A stretch of 39,972 bases of DNA from assembly GCA_002256385.1 (NCBI GenBank), contig NKJD01000031.1:1-39972 (forward strand). Reading direction: 5' to 3'. Both the position numbers and the translations under genes were made by a program. Origin of the DNA: Flavobacterium sp. BFFFF2. GTDB taxonomy: Bacteria > Bacteroidota > Bacteroidia > Flavobacteriales > Flavobacteriaceae. The notes beneath the pieces were generated by a model. The model did not search any database. It was given only the letters and a program-made list of their open reading frames with translations, and was not told the origin of the DNA. Positions 32,706 to 39,972 of the stretch are shown here, in pieces (within the stretch, counting starts at the first letter, position 1; the number at the start of each line of letters is the position of its first letter).

Positions 32706-34373
32706 TTATTTTGGTTTTGTGTAATAAATCTGCAAACGCAGACGCTTGTCGTAATTTAGATTCCCTTCCGGAATATTTGAGCCAAAAATAATTGTACCCA
32801 ATGGATTGGCAACAGACATGGCCGGAATTTTAGTTAATGCAATTGGGGAAATTACGGGCGTGGCCAACTTAACAACACCAATACTATTGATGCTCTCTGT
32901 TACAGCCAATCCCAAACGAATATTTGTTGAGTCTTTATTAATTAAATTGCGCAGATGATTGGTGAGCCTAAATTTATATTGCACGCCTTTACCCGCAGCA
33001 TTTTTTTCTAAAATACCTCCATAAACGAATTTGTTAAATTTCGGCAAATAGGAAGAAGAGTTGTCCGTGTAATAATCATAAATAGGACGTCTGTTATTCA
33101 CGTCAAATAAAAACAGTCTATTTGGCTCATAAACACCCGCACTTGACATGGCGTCTTGGTCTACATAACAAATTAAATTGGCTTCATTGATAAGCCATTT
33201 ATCTCTTTTCATCCGGTCCAGTTCGTCTGGGATGCCATTGCTTCCGGTTATTATTTTATCATTGGTTCGGTCATAGGTCAGTAGGTCTTCAGTACCAAAT
33301 AAACTTAATAACGACACACTGCCTTGGGCGCCTTTAATGTACAATTTTGAATCTCCGTCTGCAGTATTCCGGTTGGAAATTGCTGTCGTGTAGTTTGTGG
33401 CCGGGTCGCTGAAGTTTTGTAAACTGATGCTGTTTCCGGTTAAAGTTAAGTTCAGCGTTTTTAAAACCCTGCTTAAAGATACGGTTCCATTGCTGGCTGT
33501 TGATTCAAGATCTTCATAGTAGCTAATGACAATTTTGGCTTGTTTAAAATTGAGCATGGCCATACTACCTGCTTGCCCGATATTTTCAATATTAAAATAC
33601 AAACCCCTAAAATAATCTCTAAACACACTGTTGTTTAATAGTTTACCGGATGGTGCATTGATTATTTTGTTGTAGAAAAAGGCTTTATTTAAACTTAAAT
33701 TCATTGATGGCGCTGACCGTGTTGTGGTCGTTGTACCATCAGTTTCAGTGGTGGTTGTAACCACTTCTGCTTTGTCAAAGAAAAAAGCCTCGTTTTGACT
33801 GGTGTCAGTACTGTCATTTAGTGCCTGGCCGCCATAAGTAATGGCTTCATTATTATAGTAAGACTGTGTCTCTTGTAAATTCAATGTAGGATCTAAACTT
33901 CTAAGATAAGTACTATTTTCTTGAATTTTCAAACGCATTTTTGAAGCAGGGTCACCATATATGGAGTCCAAATCGTAGGTTTTACTACCGTCTGAATTAT
34001 AACTTGTTATTGCACAAAAATAAGGAACCGTTAACTTGACACTTTTTATATTGATCGGTTTATGGCCAGATAATGTAGATTCAAAAAAAGTGGGATTCTC
34101 TGTTGAAAGTGTTACTTGACTTACAAAGTCAGCAGTGGTATTGCCAAATACAGGATTTGTCATAATACCCAACGGGTTGATGTCCAAATTGCTGGTTTGC
34201 ACATTGCCGGTTGATTGGTTGTAGGCTATACAAGTGGTGTTTTCATCTTTTAAATAATCATAATGGTTATCACCCACCAAATTAGAGCCAATGTTGTTGT
34301 AGTCTTTGTCGCAGCTGTTCATAAACAGCAGCAAAGCAAAAAGGGAAATTACCGAGAGAACGAGGTTTTTCAT
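32706..34373 (-). CDS. DUF4270 family lipoprotein
   Basis: 555 residues. The lipoprotein signal (VISLFALLLFMNSCDKDYNN) is followed by the family hallmark NIGSNLVGDNHYDY and a long beta-rich region. Other landmarks are NPVFGNTTADFVSQVTLS and, near the end, VYEPNRLFLFDVNNRRPIYD, FNKFVYGGILEK and RLRLQIYYTKPK. The family is Bacteroidota-specific with no established activity; the lipid anchor suggests the outer membrane or periplasm. It lies 6 bp downstream of the GlgA-like gene and 11 bp upstream of glmS, an arrangement I recall as typical of Flavobacterium. Confidence 0.9.
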   Translation of the reverse strand: MKNLVLSVISLFALLLFMNSCDKDYNNIGSNLVGDNHYDYLKDENTTCIAYNQSTGNVQTSNLDINPLGIMTNPVFGNTTADFVSQVTLSTENPTFFESTLSGHKPINIKSVKLTVPYFCAITSYNSDGSKTYDLDSIYGDPASKMRLKIQENSTYLRSLDPTLNLQETQSYYNNEAITYGGQALNDSTDTSQNEAFFFDKAEVVTTTTETDGTTTTTRSAPSMNLSLNKAFFYNKIINAPSGKLLNNSVFRDYFRGLYFNIENIGQAGSMAMLNFKQAKIVISYYEDLESTASNGTVSLSRVLKTLNLTLTGNSISLQNFSDPATNYTTAISNRNTADGDSKLYIKGAQGSVSLLSLFGTEDLLTYDRTNDKIITGSNGIPDELDRMKRDKWLINEANLICYVDQDAMSSAGVYEPNRLFLFDVNNRRPIYDYYTDNSSSYLPKFNKFVYGGILEKNAAGKGVQYKFRLTNHLRNLINKDSTNIRLGLAVTESINSIGVVKLATPVISPIALTKIPAMSVANPLGTIIFGSNIPEGNLNYDKRLRLQIYYTKPK

Positions 34374-34379
34374 TCGTGT

Positions 34380-35192
34380 TTACGACAGTATTTGTGAATA
34401 GAAATCAGGATAGGTTGCCTGCATTTGATCTTTAGGCACGAAAGGTAAAAATGGTTTTTCGGAACTTTCTATATATTTTGTTAAATCGGAGTTGAGGTCT
34501 TCAGAAGCGATGATAATACCATCTGAATGGTCAATGCAAGTTTGAATAATTTGCGCATAACCAGGTTGATTAAGCCATTGTATCGCGCTTTCAGGAATGT
34601 CATCAAACAACATTTTTTGATGTAAACCGGCGTTCAATGTACCTTCAAATCCGCTACTATACACAGAGCTCACAATTTTGGTGTTTTCAAACAGCGCCTC
34701 GTTTTTGTAAAAATGTTTCATGTAAACGGGAAGCAATGCTGCCATCCAACCGTGCACATGAATGATATCGGGTACCCAATTGAGTTTTTTTACGGTTTCA
34801 ACCACTCCTTTTGCGAAAAAGATCGCCCTTTCGTCGTTGTCCTCAAACATGCGCCCCTCTTCATCAGTAAAGGTTGCTTTACGTTTGAAATATTCGTCAT
34901 TATCAATAAAATAAACCTGTATTCGTTCTTTCGGAATTGAGGCAACCTTAATAATTAACGGCATATCTACATCATTTACCACCAAATTCATTCCAGATAG
35001 ACGAATGACTTCGTGTAGCTGATGACGTCGTTCGTTGATGTTGCCATAGCGGGGCATAAAAATTCGAATTTGCCCACCTAAATCGTTCACCATTTTTGGT
35101 ACGTCATATGAGAAAGTTGAAATCTCATTTTCGGCCAAATAGGGAACTACTTCCGCAGAAACAAATAAAATGCGTTTGTCCTCCATTTTCAT
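34380..35192 (-). CDS. Short GlgA-like (glycogen/starch synthase N-terminal domain) protein
   Basis: 270 residues from the ATG at 35192. A longer in-frame reading to 35225 starts within the promoter's -7 element and is rejected. The fold of the GT5 catalytic N-terminal domain is clear (KRILFVSAEVVPYLAENE, GGQIRIFMPRYGNINERR, DERAIFFAKGVVETVK, PDIIHVHGWMAALLP). Real GlgA proteins are about 480 residues; here the whole C-terminal Rossmann domain is missing. The substrate loop KTGGL, normally right after the first strand, is replaced by AENEIST. It is therefore unlikely to be an active glycogen synthase despite its usual annotation. It is first in the unit with DUF4270 and glmS and divergent from panC. 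Confidence 0.85.
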   Translation of the reverse strand: MKMEDKRILFVSAEVVPYLAENEISTFSYDVPKMVNDLGGQIRIFMPRYGNINERRHQLHEVIRLSGMNLVVNDVDMPLIIKVASIPKERIQVYFIDNDEYFKRKATFTDEEGRMFEDNDERAIFFAKGVVETVKKLNWVPDIIHVHGWMAALLPVYMKHFYKNEALFENTKIVSSVYSSGFEGTLNAGLHQKMLFDDIPESAIQWLNQPGYAQIIQTCIDHSDGIIIASEDLNSDLTKYIESSEKPFLPFVPKDQMQATYPDFYSQILS

Positions 35193-35222
35193 TTGCAGTC
35201 TTATACGTTTTTTAAAAACAGG

Positions 35223-35230
35223 CAAAGTTA
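35223..35230 (-). promoter_or_regulatory. -7 element for the GlgA-like/DUF4270/glmS operon
   Basis: The minus strand reads TAACTTTG, an exact TAnnTTTG match, about 30 bp upstream of the ATG at 35192. The position expected for -33 falls inside the oppositely directed panC promoter and shows only a weak TTC. Confidence 0.6.
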
Positions 35231-35236
35231 CAAAAA

Positions 35237-35268
35237 TTTGTGGAGCTATGATGAATATACTAAGTTTG
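35237..35268 (+). promoter_or_regulatory. panC promoter (TTTG-N20-TAAGTTTG)
   Basis: TTTG at 35237-35240 and TAAGTTTG at 35261-35268 are separated by 20 bp, a full match to the Bacteroidota sigma-A type consensus. Transcription should begin near 35274, which rules out the upstream in-frame ATG at 35193 as the panC start. Confidence 0.8.
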
Positions 35269-35291
35269 CATCCTATTTATTCATGCTGCCC

Positions 35292-36140
35292 ATGCTGTTA
35301 TTTCAAAGGAAATCAGACTTACAAGACCATTTGAAATCCATTCAGGGCCCGTTAGTTTCTATCGGATTTGTTCCTACTATGGGGGCTTTACACGATGGCC
35401 ACCTGTCGTTAATGAGTCAATCATTGGCTCAAAACACCTATACAGTGGTGAGCATTTTTGTGAACCCAACCCAGTTCAATAATCGGGCAGATTTAGACAA
35501 CTATCCACGCAATTTGGAACAAGATATTGCTTTAATGGAAACTATTTCGTCTTCATTGATTCTTTTTGCCCCCGAAATTTCTGAAATGTACACCGATGAT
35601 GCCGTGGCGGAAACCTATGATTTTGGCGGTTTAGAATGTCAAATGGAAGGCGCTTTTCGTCCTGGACATTTTGACGGCGTGGGGACTATTGTGTACAGAT
35701 TGTTTCAAAGTGTTTGTCCAACTCGGGCTTATTTTGGCGAAAAAGATTTTCAGCAATTGCAGATCATTCGCAAATTGGTTGAACAAAAAAAACTTCCCAT
35801 TGAAATTGTTGCATGCCCCATTTTTCGAGAAGCAAACGGCTTAGCAATGAGCTCTAGAAATGAGCGTCTTAGCACCCACCAAAGAGCTGAAGCGGCACTC
35901 ATTTACAAAGCATTGCAAGAAGCAAAAGACTTATTTAAAAAATACCCCATAGCTGACATACAACAACAAATTAAAACGTTTTTTAGCACCTCATCTATGT
36001 TTCAATTAGACTATTTTGACATTGCTGACGAAGAAACCCTTGTACCTAGTACTACGGTTGAAACAGGTGTAAAATACAGGGCATTTATTGCGGTCATAAT
36101 TGACGGCGTGCGTCTAATTGACAACATACCATTAAACTGA
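35292..36140 (+). CDS. panC: Pantothenate synthetase
   Basis: 282 residues from the ATG at 35292 (the ATG at 35283 is possible); this matches the usual family length, and the promoter position excludes longer versions. PanC joins pantoate and beta-alanine using ATP. Motifs: IGFVPTMGALHDGHLSLM (nucleotidyltransferase HxGH), VVSIFVNPTQFNN, YPRNLEQDI, GHFDGVGTIVYRLFQ, ARYFGEKD-like AYFGEKDFQQLQII, and AMSSRNERLS (KMSKS equivalent). The active site is complete. The aspartate decarboxylase gene panD, which I recall immediately downstream in Flavobacterium, is absent: only 58 bp separate panC from the next gene. Confidence 0.95.
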   Translation: MLLFQRKSDLQDHLKSIQGPLVSIGFVPTMGALHDGHLSLMSQSLAQNTYTVVSIFVNPTQFNNRADLDNYPRNLEQDIALMETISSSLILFAPEISEMYTDDAVAETYDFGGLECQMEGAFRPGHFDGVGTIVYRLFQSVCPTRAYFGEKDFQQLQIIRKLVEQKKLPIEIVACPIFREANGLAMSSRNERLSTHQRAEAALIYKALQEAKDLFKKYPIADIQQQIKTFFSTSSMFQLDYFDIADEETLVPSTTVETGVKYRAFIAVIIDGVRLIDNIPLN

Positions 36141-36198
36141 TATCCAATATTTTAATCAACAAAACGTTTTGTTAACTTATTTAATTTGACACCTTAGA

Positions 36199-37164
36199 AT
36201 GAATCAATCCCTAAAAAAAACTTTAACACTTGTACTGCCATTGGCCATTGGTGTCGGATTGATGTGGTATCAATTTAAATCACTGTCGGCGCATGAATTG
36301 GAACAAATAAAAACGAGTTTATTACAAGCAAATTATAGCTATATTTATGCATCACTAGCTATTGCTTTATATGGGTATTGGGCACGCGCTTACCGCTGGA
36401 CTTATTCACTTAAACACATGGGCTATTCATCGCGTTTTTCGGTCCAATTTTTAACTGTTTGTGTGTCGTATTTTGTGAATTTAACATTGCCCCGATCAGG
36501 TGAAATAACCAGAGCCGCATTGTTAAACAAATATGAAGGTGTCCCTTTTGACAAAGCTTTCGGCACCATCATTGCGGAACGAATTGTTGATTTATTTCTC
36601 TTTTTTCTGTTTGTACTGGTCGGATTTATTTATCAATTTGACACCTTAACAAACTTTTTGCACCAACAAAACTTTTCGTTAACCACGTTTGTGTTGCTCA
36701 TTGGTGGCTTGGTAGTAATGGGCATTATAGGTTTATTGGTGTGGATTTATGCCGAATGGGACATTATTCACAAATTAAAAACCAAACTCAAAGGCTTGAT
36801 CGAAGGGATGTTTGCGTTGGTTAAAATGCCAAACAGAACCGCTTATTTATTGCATTCCATTGCACTTTGGATTAGCTACTTTTTCATGTTTTACATCACC
36901 ATATTTGCATTACCCGAAACGGCTCATATTCCATTTCACATCGCTTTAATGGGCTTTATTTTTGGTAGTTTGGCAGTTGGTTTTACCAATGGCGGATTGG
37001 GGGCTTATCCAGTTTCCATAGCACTAATCTTTTCCCTATATGGCATTTCAAACCCAATTGGCACCGCTTTTGGCTGGTTGGTTTGGACTTCGCAAACCCT
37101 TTTTACGTTGGTTTTGGGCTTGGTATCTTATTTTTTATTGCCCTTGTTTAACCGCAACAAATAA
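36199..37164 (+). CDS. Flippase-like / UPF0104 membrane protein, copy 2
   Basis: 321 residues with about eight membrane segments (KTLTLVLPLAIGVGLMWYQF, YIYASLAIALYGYWARAYRW, ALPETAHIPFHIALMGFIFG). The loop LTLPRSGEITRAALL corresponds to the family's conserved P-R-x-G-E region, and TNGGLGAYPVSIALIFSLYG occurs near the end. It belongs to the YbhN / lysylphosphatidylglycerol-synthase transmembrane family without a synthase domain, as does the protein at 15178. It lies between panC and the esterase-like gene on the same strand. A role in moving a lipid or lipid-linked sugar across the inner membrane is inferred from the family. Confidence 0.87.
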   Translation: MNQSLKKTLTLVLPLAIGVGLMWYQFKSLSAHELEQIKTSLLQANYSYIYASLAIALYGYWARAYRWTYSLKHMGYSSRFSVQFLTVCVSYFVNLTLPRSGEITRAALLNKYEGVPFDKAFGTIIAERIVDLFLFFLFVLVGFIYQFDTLTNFLHQQNFSLTTFVLLIGGLVVMGIIGLLVWIYAEWDIIHKLKTKLKGLIEGMFALVKMPNRTAYLLHSIALWISYFFMFYITIFALPETAHIPFHIALMGFIFGSLAVGFTNGGLGAYPVSIALIFSLYGISNPIGTAFGWLVWTSQTLFTLVLGLVSYFLLPLFNRNK

Positions 37165-37341
37165 TGCGTATATTGGCTCACCAATTGGATGACATTTCAT
37201 ATTAATTCAAATTTACGTTTCGCTAATTGACTAATTATTAACGGATTGTTAAGGAGAATTAAACAAAATGTGATCCGTCAACAATTGGCAATAAAAGAAG
37301 GTAGATTCTACATTCAATTAGTTAACAACATGAACCATCTT

Positions 37342-38478
37342 ATGAAAAAAGTTTGTCTTATACTGTTTATTTTCTTGGTTGAATGGACTTATGCACAACC
37401 CGCTTTAGACACGATTCCTTCAAAGATACTCAACGAAAACCGATTGGTTTCGGTTAGTCTGCCTGCTTCTTATAAACGATCGCGCGAGCAAAAATACCCA
37501 TTGCTGATTGTGTTGGATGCCGAGTATATGTTTGATGCGTTTCACGGCCCCTTGAGTTATGCAAATTATTGGGACGATTTACCAGAAATGATTATTGTTG
37601 GGATACATCAAAACCGAAATAAAGAACGGGAGTCCGATTGTAAAATTGAACCTAGCACTGGTTTACCCGAAGAAGAGGGGGCCAATTTTTTTGAATTTTT
37701 AGGCGGTGAACTCATTACCTATTTGCAAAAACAATATCGGGTTGGCAGTTTTAAAATCGTATCAGGAGTTGGTTTAACAGGTGCATTTACCAATTTTTAT
37801 TTATACAAAGACCAACCCATTTTTAATGCATATATCTCCTTTGGTCAAGAACTAATGCCCGAAATGGAAACCAGAGTGCCTGCTCGTCTGGCCGTTATAC
37901 CACAAAATATTTTTTATTATCACAGTTCGGCCGATGGCGATTTGCCCGAAACCCAAAAGCGATTGGCACAAATGGATTCATTAATGAATCCAATTAAAAA
38001 ACCGAATATATTTTACCGCTACGACAAATTCAAAGACGCCTCACATTACTCGCAAGTATTACACGGCGTTCCTAATGCATTGTATCATATATTCTCTGTC
38101 TATCAGCCTATTTCGATTACCGAGTACAAAGAAAAATTACTTATCTTAAACAAAGGATATGTTGACTATTTAACGAATAAATACCAAACCATTGAAACCA
38201 CGTTTGGCATGAAATTCAACATCAGGGCAAGTGATTTTAGGGCCGTTGAGGCAGCTATAGTAAGTAACAATGCATTTGATGAGCTGAAAAAATTATCTGA
38301 ATTGGCGCGGAAACATTACCCCAAAGCCATGCTAGCAGATTATTTATTAGCCGTCTATTATGAAAGAACGGGCGATAACAAAAAAGCAATTAAATCATTT
38401 AATAACGCCTTCTTTTTGACTCCCATTGGCGACCTCACCAAAGACATGATGATGGATCGGGCCAACAGCTTGAAATAA
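37342..38478 (+). CDS. Esterase-fold (alpha/beta hydrolase, PF00756-like) exported protein with degenerate nucleophile
   Basis: 378 residues from the ATG at 37342, chosen because it gives a clean signal peptide (MKKVCLILFIFLVEWTYAQP); in-frame upstream starts only add a polar extension. The esterase fold is seen in SVSLPASYKRSREQKYPLLI, VLDAEYMFDAF, MIIVGIHQNRNKERESDC, FKIVSGVGLTGAFTNFYLYK and a His in KDASHYSQVLHG. The nucleophile elbow, GHSLGG-like in active members, reads GVGLTG, so the catalytic Ser is missing. A TPR-like helical pair ends the protein (AMLADYLLAVYYERTGDNKK). It is followed by radA after 3 bp and is likely co-transcribed. It may be a binding protein or a pseudoenzyme. Confidence 0.8.
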   Translation: MKKVCLILFIFLVEWTYAQPALDTIPSKILNENRLVSVSLPASYKRSREQKYPLLIVLDAEYMFDAFHGPLSYANYWDDLPEMIIVGIHQNRNKERESDCKIEPSTGLPEEEGANFFEFLGGELITYLQKQYRVGSFKIVSGVGLTGAFTNFYLYKDQPIFNAYISFGQELMPEMETRVPARLAVIPQNIFYYHSSADGDLPETQKRLAQMDSLMNPIKKPNIFYRYDKFKDASHYSQVLHGVPNALYHIFSVYQPISITEYKEKLLILNKGYVDYLTNKYQTIETTFGMKFNIRASDFRAVEAAIVSNNAFDELKKLSELARKHYPKAMLADYLLAVYYERTGDNKKAIKSFNNAFFLTPIGDLTKDMMMDRANSLK

Positions 38479-38481
38479 CCT

Positions 38482-39843
38482 ATGAGTAAAGTTAAAACCG
38501 CTTTTTATTGCCAACATTGTGGAACCCAGTTTTCAAAATGGCAAGGACAATGCCATGCATGTAAATCATGGAATACCATTGTTGAAGAAGTCATTACTAA
38601 AACAGAAACAGTTAGTTGGAAGACGGACGAACAGACCAATGTTCAACGGCCAAAACCTGTGCCAATTACCCAGATTGACACCACTACCGAACAGCGTTAC
38701 AACACCACGGACCAAGAACTCAATCGGGTGTTGGGCGGTGGCTTAGTGCCTGGTTCTGTTACTTTGTTGGGCGGTGAGCCAGGTATAGGAAAAAGCACCT
38801 TACTGTTGCAAATCGCGCTTCAATTACCTTATAAAACCCTTTATGTATCGGGCGAGGAGAGTCAAAAACAAATAAAAATGCGCGCCGACCGAATAGGCGC
38901 CAACACCCACCAATGCTTTGTGCTAACGGAAACACAAACCCAATCCATTTTTCAGCACATTCAAGGTTTGCAGCCTGAAATACTTATCATTGACTCCATA
39001 CAAACACTTCACACCGAATACATTGAAGCTTCAGCTGGCAGCATTTCACAAATCCGCGAATGTACTGCCGAACTCATCAAATATGCAAAGGCATCGCAAG
39101 TGCCTGTATTACTAATTGGTCACATTACCAAAGAGGGAACCATTGCTGGGCCAAAAATATTGGAACACATGGTTGATACCGTGTTGCAATTTGAAGGCGA
39201 TCGAAACCATGTATATAGGCTTTTACGCGCGCTTAAAAACCGTTTTGGCTCCACTTCGGAGCTTGGTATTTACGAAATGATTGGTTCTGGTTTACGCGAA
39301 GTGGCAAACCCATCAGAACTTCTGATGTCACACCGTGATGAGGCTTTGTCGGGCACCGCCATTGGTGCTACCATCGAAGGAATGAGGCCCTTACTAATTG
39401 AGGTGCAAGCCTTGGTTTCAACTGCTGTATATGGCACACCACAACGCACAGCGACGGGCTACAATGTAAAGAGGCTTAACATGTTACTTGCCGTTTTAGA
39501 AAAACGTGCGGGCTTTCGTTTGGCTTCAAAAGATGTTTTTTTAAACATTACAGGCGGCATCACCATTGATGATCCAGCCATGGATTTGGCTGTGGTAGCT
39601 GCAATTTTATCGTCAAACGAAGACATGTCGCTTGAACAAGGACTCTGTTTTGCGGGCGAAGTAGGCCTTTCGGGCGAAATAAGACCAGTGACACGTGTGG
39701 AACAACGCATCACCGAAGCACAAAAATTGGGATTCAGCAAAATCATCATTTCTAAATATTGTAAAATCAGCGACCACAATCCAAGCATCGAAGTGGTAAA
39801 AGTAGCCCGCATGGAAGAAGTGGTTTCACACTTATTTGGCTAG
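38482..39843 (+). CDS. radA: DNA repair protein RadA
   Basis: 453 residues, full length. RadA is a RecA-like hexameric helicase that drives branch migration during recombinational repair. Features in order: zinc finger YCQHCGTQFSKWQGQCHACKSW (Cys10, 13, 24, 27), Walker A GGEPGIGKST (97-106), Walker B ILIIDS (167-172), the RadA-specific KNRFGST (252 on), and a C-terminal Lon-like domain with AIEG-type ATIEGMRPLLIEVQ and ITGGITIDDPAMDLAVVAAI. All functional motifs are intact. It starts 3 bp after the esterase-like gene. No terminator is visible in the 8 bp before the putative insertion-sequence end. Confidence 0.97.
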   Translation: MSKVKTAFYCQHCGTQFSKWQGQCHACKSWNTIVEEVITKTETVSWKTDEQTNVQRPKPVPITQIDTTTEQRYNTTDQELNRVLGGGLVPGSVTLLGGEPGIGKSTLLLQIALQLPYKTLYVSGEESQKQIKMRADRIGANTHQCFVLTETQTQSIFQHIQGLQPEILIIDSIQTLHTEYIEASAGSISQIRECTAELIKYAKASQVPVLLIGHITKEGTIAGPKILEHMVDTVLQFEGDRNHVYRLLRALKNRFGSTSELGIYEMIGSGLREVANPSELLMSHRDEALSGTAIGATIEGMRPLLIEVQALVSTAVYGTPQRTATGYNVKRLNMLLAVLEKRAGFRLASKDVFLNITGGITIDDPAMDLAVVAAILSSNEDMSLEQGLCFAGEVGLSGEIRPVTRVEQRITEAQKLGFSKIIISKYCKISDHNPSIEVVKVARMEEVVSHLFG

Positions 39844-39850
39844 TATATTT

Positions 39851-39972
39851 AGGGTCTGCTGAAAAACTCAAGCAACATTTAATTGATTGATGAATGCTTC
39901 TTTGCTGAGATATTTTCCGCTGTTTAGTTCTAGGTTAGCTTTTATAAAAACTGATTTTAGTTGTTTGATCAT
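39851..39972 (-). mobile_element. Probable end of an insertion sequence entering from the right edge
   Basis: The sequence GGGTCTGCTGAAAAACTC at 39852-39869 has the look of an insertion-sequence terminal repeat (G-triplet, TGCTGAAAAA). A reading frame pointing inward to it stops at 39868, within the terminal repeat, as transposase genes often do. Only 122 bp are visible, so the family and other end cannot be determined. Confidence 0.4.
39868..39972 (-). CDS. Partial C-terminus, possible transposase
   Basis: 34 codons on the minus strand run from the window edge to a stop at 39868-39870 and read as IKQLKSVFIKANLEL then SKEAFINQLNVA, a basic helical end. The frame is open to the edge, so the Met at the edge need not be the start. 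The identity as transposase rests only on the adjoining terminal-repeat-like sequence. Confidence 0.3.
   Translation of the reverse strand: MIKQLKSVFIKANLELNSGKYLSKEAFINQLNVA

Noticed and set aside
35193..35225. Extended start of the GlgA-like gene at 35225
   Set aside because: It coincides with the TAACTTTG promoter element and adds residues not fitting the first beta strand.
35193..35291. Extended panC start at 35193
   Set aside because: It lies upstream of the well-formed promoter at 35237-35268; family length fits the later ATG.
1..39972. tRNA or rRNA genes
   Set aside because: No cloverleaf with the GGTTCGAATCC-type T-arm and no rRNA-like stretch was found by eye in the intergenic regions.

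Overview
The window looks like chromosomal DNA of a Bacteroidota bacterium in the Flavobacteriaceae, most probably Flavobacterium or a close relative. The evidence is: type IX secretion (T9SS) C-terminal sorting domains on two cargo proteins; a TonB receptor with an N-terminal carboxypeptidase-regulatory domain; families largely confined to Bacteroidota (DUF4294, DUF4270, DUF5687, DUF2683); almost no Shine-Dalgarno signals; and several promoters with the Bacteroidota -7 element TAnnTTTG. The run 'GlgA-like / DUF4270 / glmS' divergent from 'panC / flippase / esterase-like / radA' is a flavobacterial gene order known to me from memory. No rRNA, tRNA, CRISPR array, prophage or integrative element was seen.

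Layout. 1-2.9 kb: the 3' end of a T9SS cargo gene, then a repeat element, a strong terminator, an M42 peptidase and a DUF4294 protein. 2.9-6.5 kb: a monofunctional transglycosylase with a long AsmA-like N-terminus, an aldo/keto reductase, a second inverted copy of the repeat element and an orphan DUF2683 antitoxin-like gene. 6.6-13.4 kb: a minus-strand block with an M23 lipoprotein peptidase, tryptophan 2,3-dioxygenase, DUF3108, a carboxypeptidase-regulatory-like protein coupled to a GH3 acyl-adenylating enzyme, and a second membrane-anchored M23 peptidase. 13.4-16.7 kb: a nested repeat element, tatA, a family 2 glycosyltransferase overlapping a flippase-like membrane protein, and ruvC. 16.8-18.1 kb: an AT-richer patch with a paralogue of the regulatory-domain protein and gene debris. 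18.1-23 kb: an RhlE-type helicase and a compact operon of DUF5687 ABC permease, ABC ATPase and PaaK/CapK-like adenylating enzyme. 23-30.8 kb: a large T9SS beta-helix-like cargo protein, an SGNH hydrolase lipoprotein and its TonB receptor. 30.8-39.8 kb: the glmS operon and the divergent panC-to-radA run. The right edge seems to enter an insertion sequence.

How the genes fit together. Most of the window serves the envelope: peptidoglycan synthesis (GT51, glmS) and remodelling (two M23 peptidases), membrane lipid handling (two flippase-like proteins, ABC exporter), outer-membrane import (TonB receptor with SGNH hydrolase) and secretion (TatA, T9SS cargo). The rest is housekeeping: ruvC, radA, panC, kynurenine-pathway entry and an RNA helicase.

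The most unusual signals are non-coding. Two different families of small terminal-inverted-repeat elements (two copies of one, a nested L-L-R-R copy of the other) share the same 12-nt hairpin core, TAGCAGCGCTAC, preceded by a T tract. No transposase for either is present. Other oddities are a GlgA-like protein lacking the substrate loop and C-terminal domain, an esterase-fold protein without its nucleophile serine, an M23 peptidase with Cys at a zinc-ligand position, and panC without panD. All assignments come from reading sequence and motifs by eye; no database search was run.
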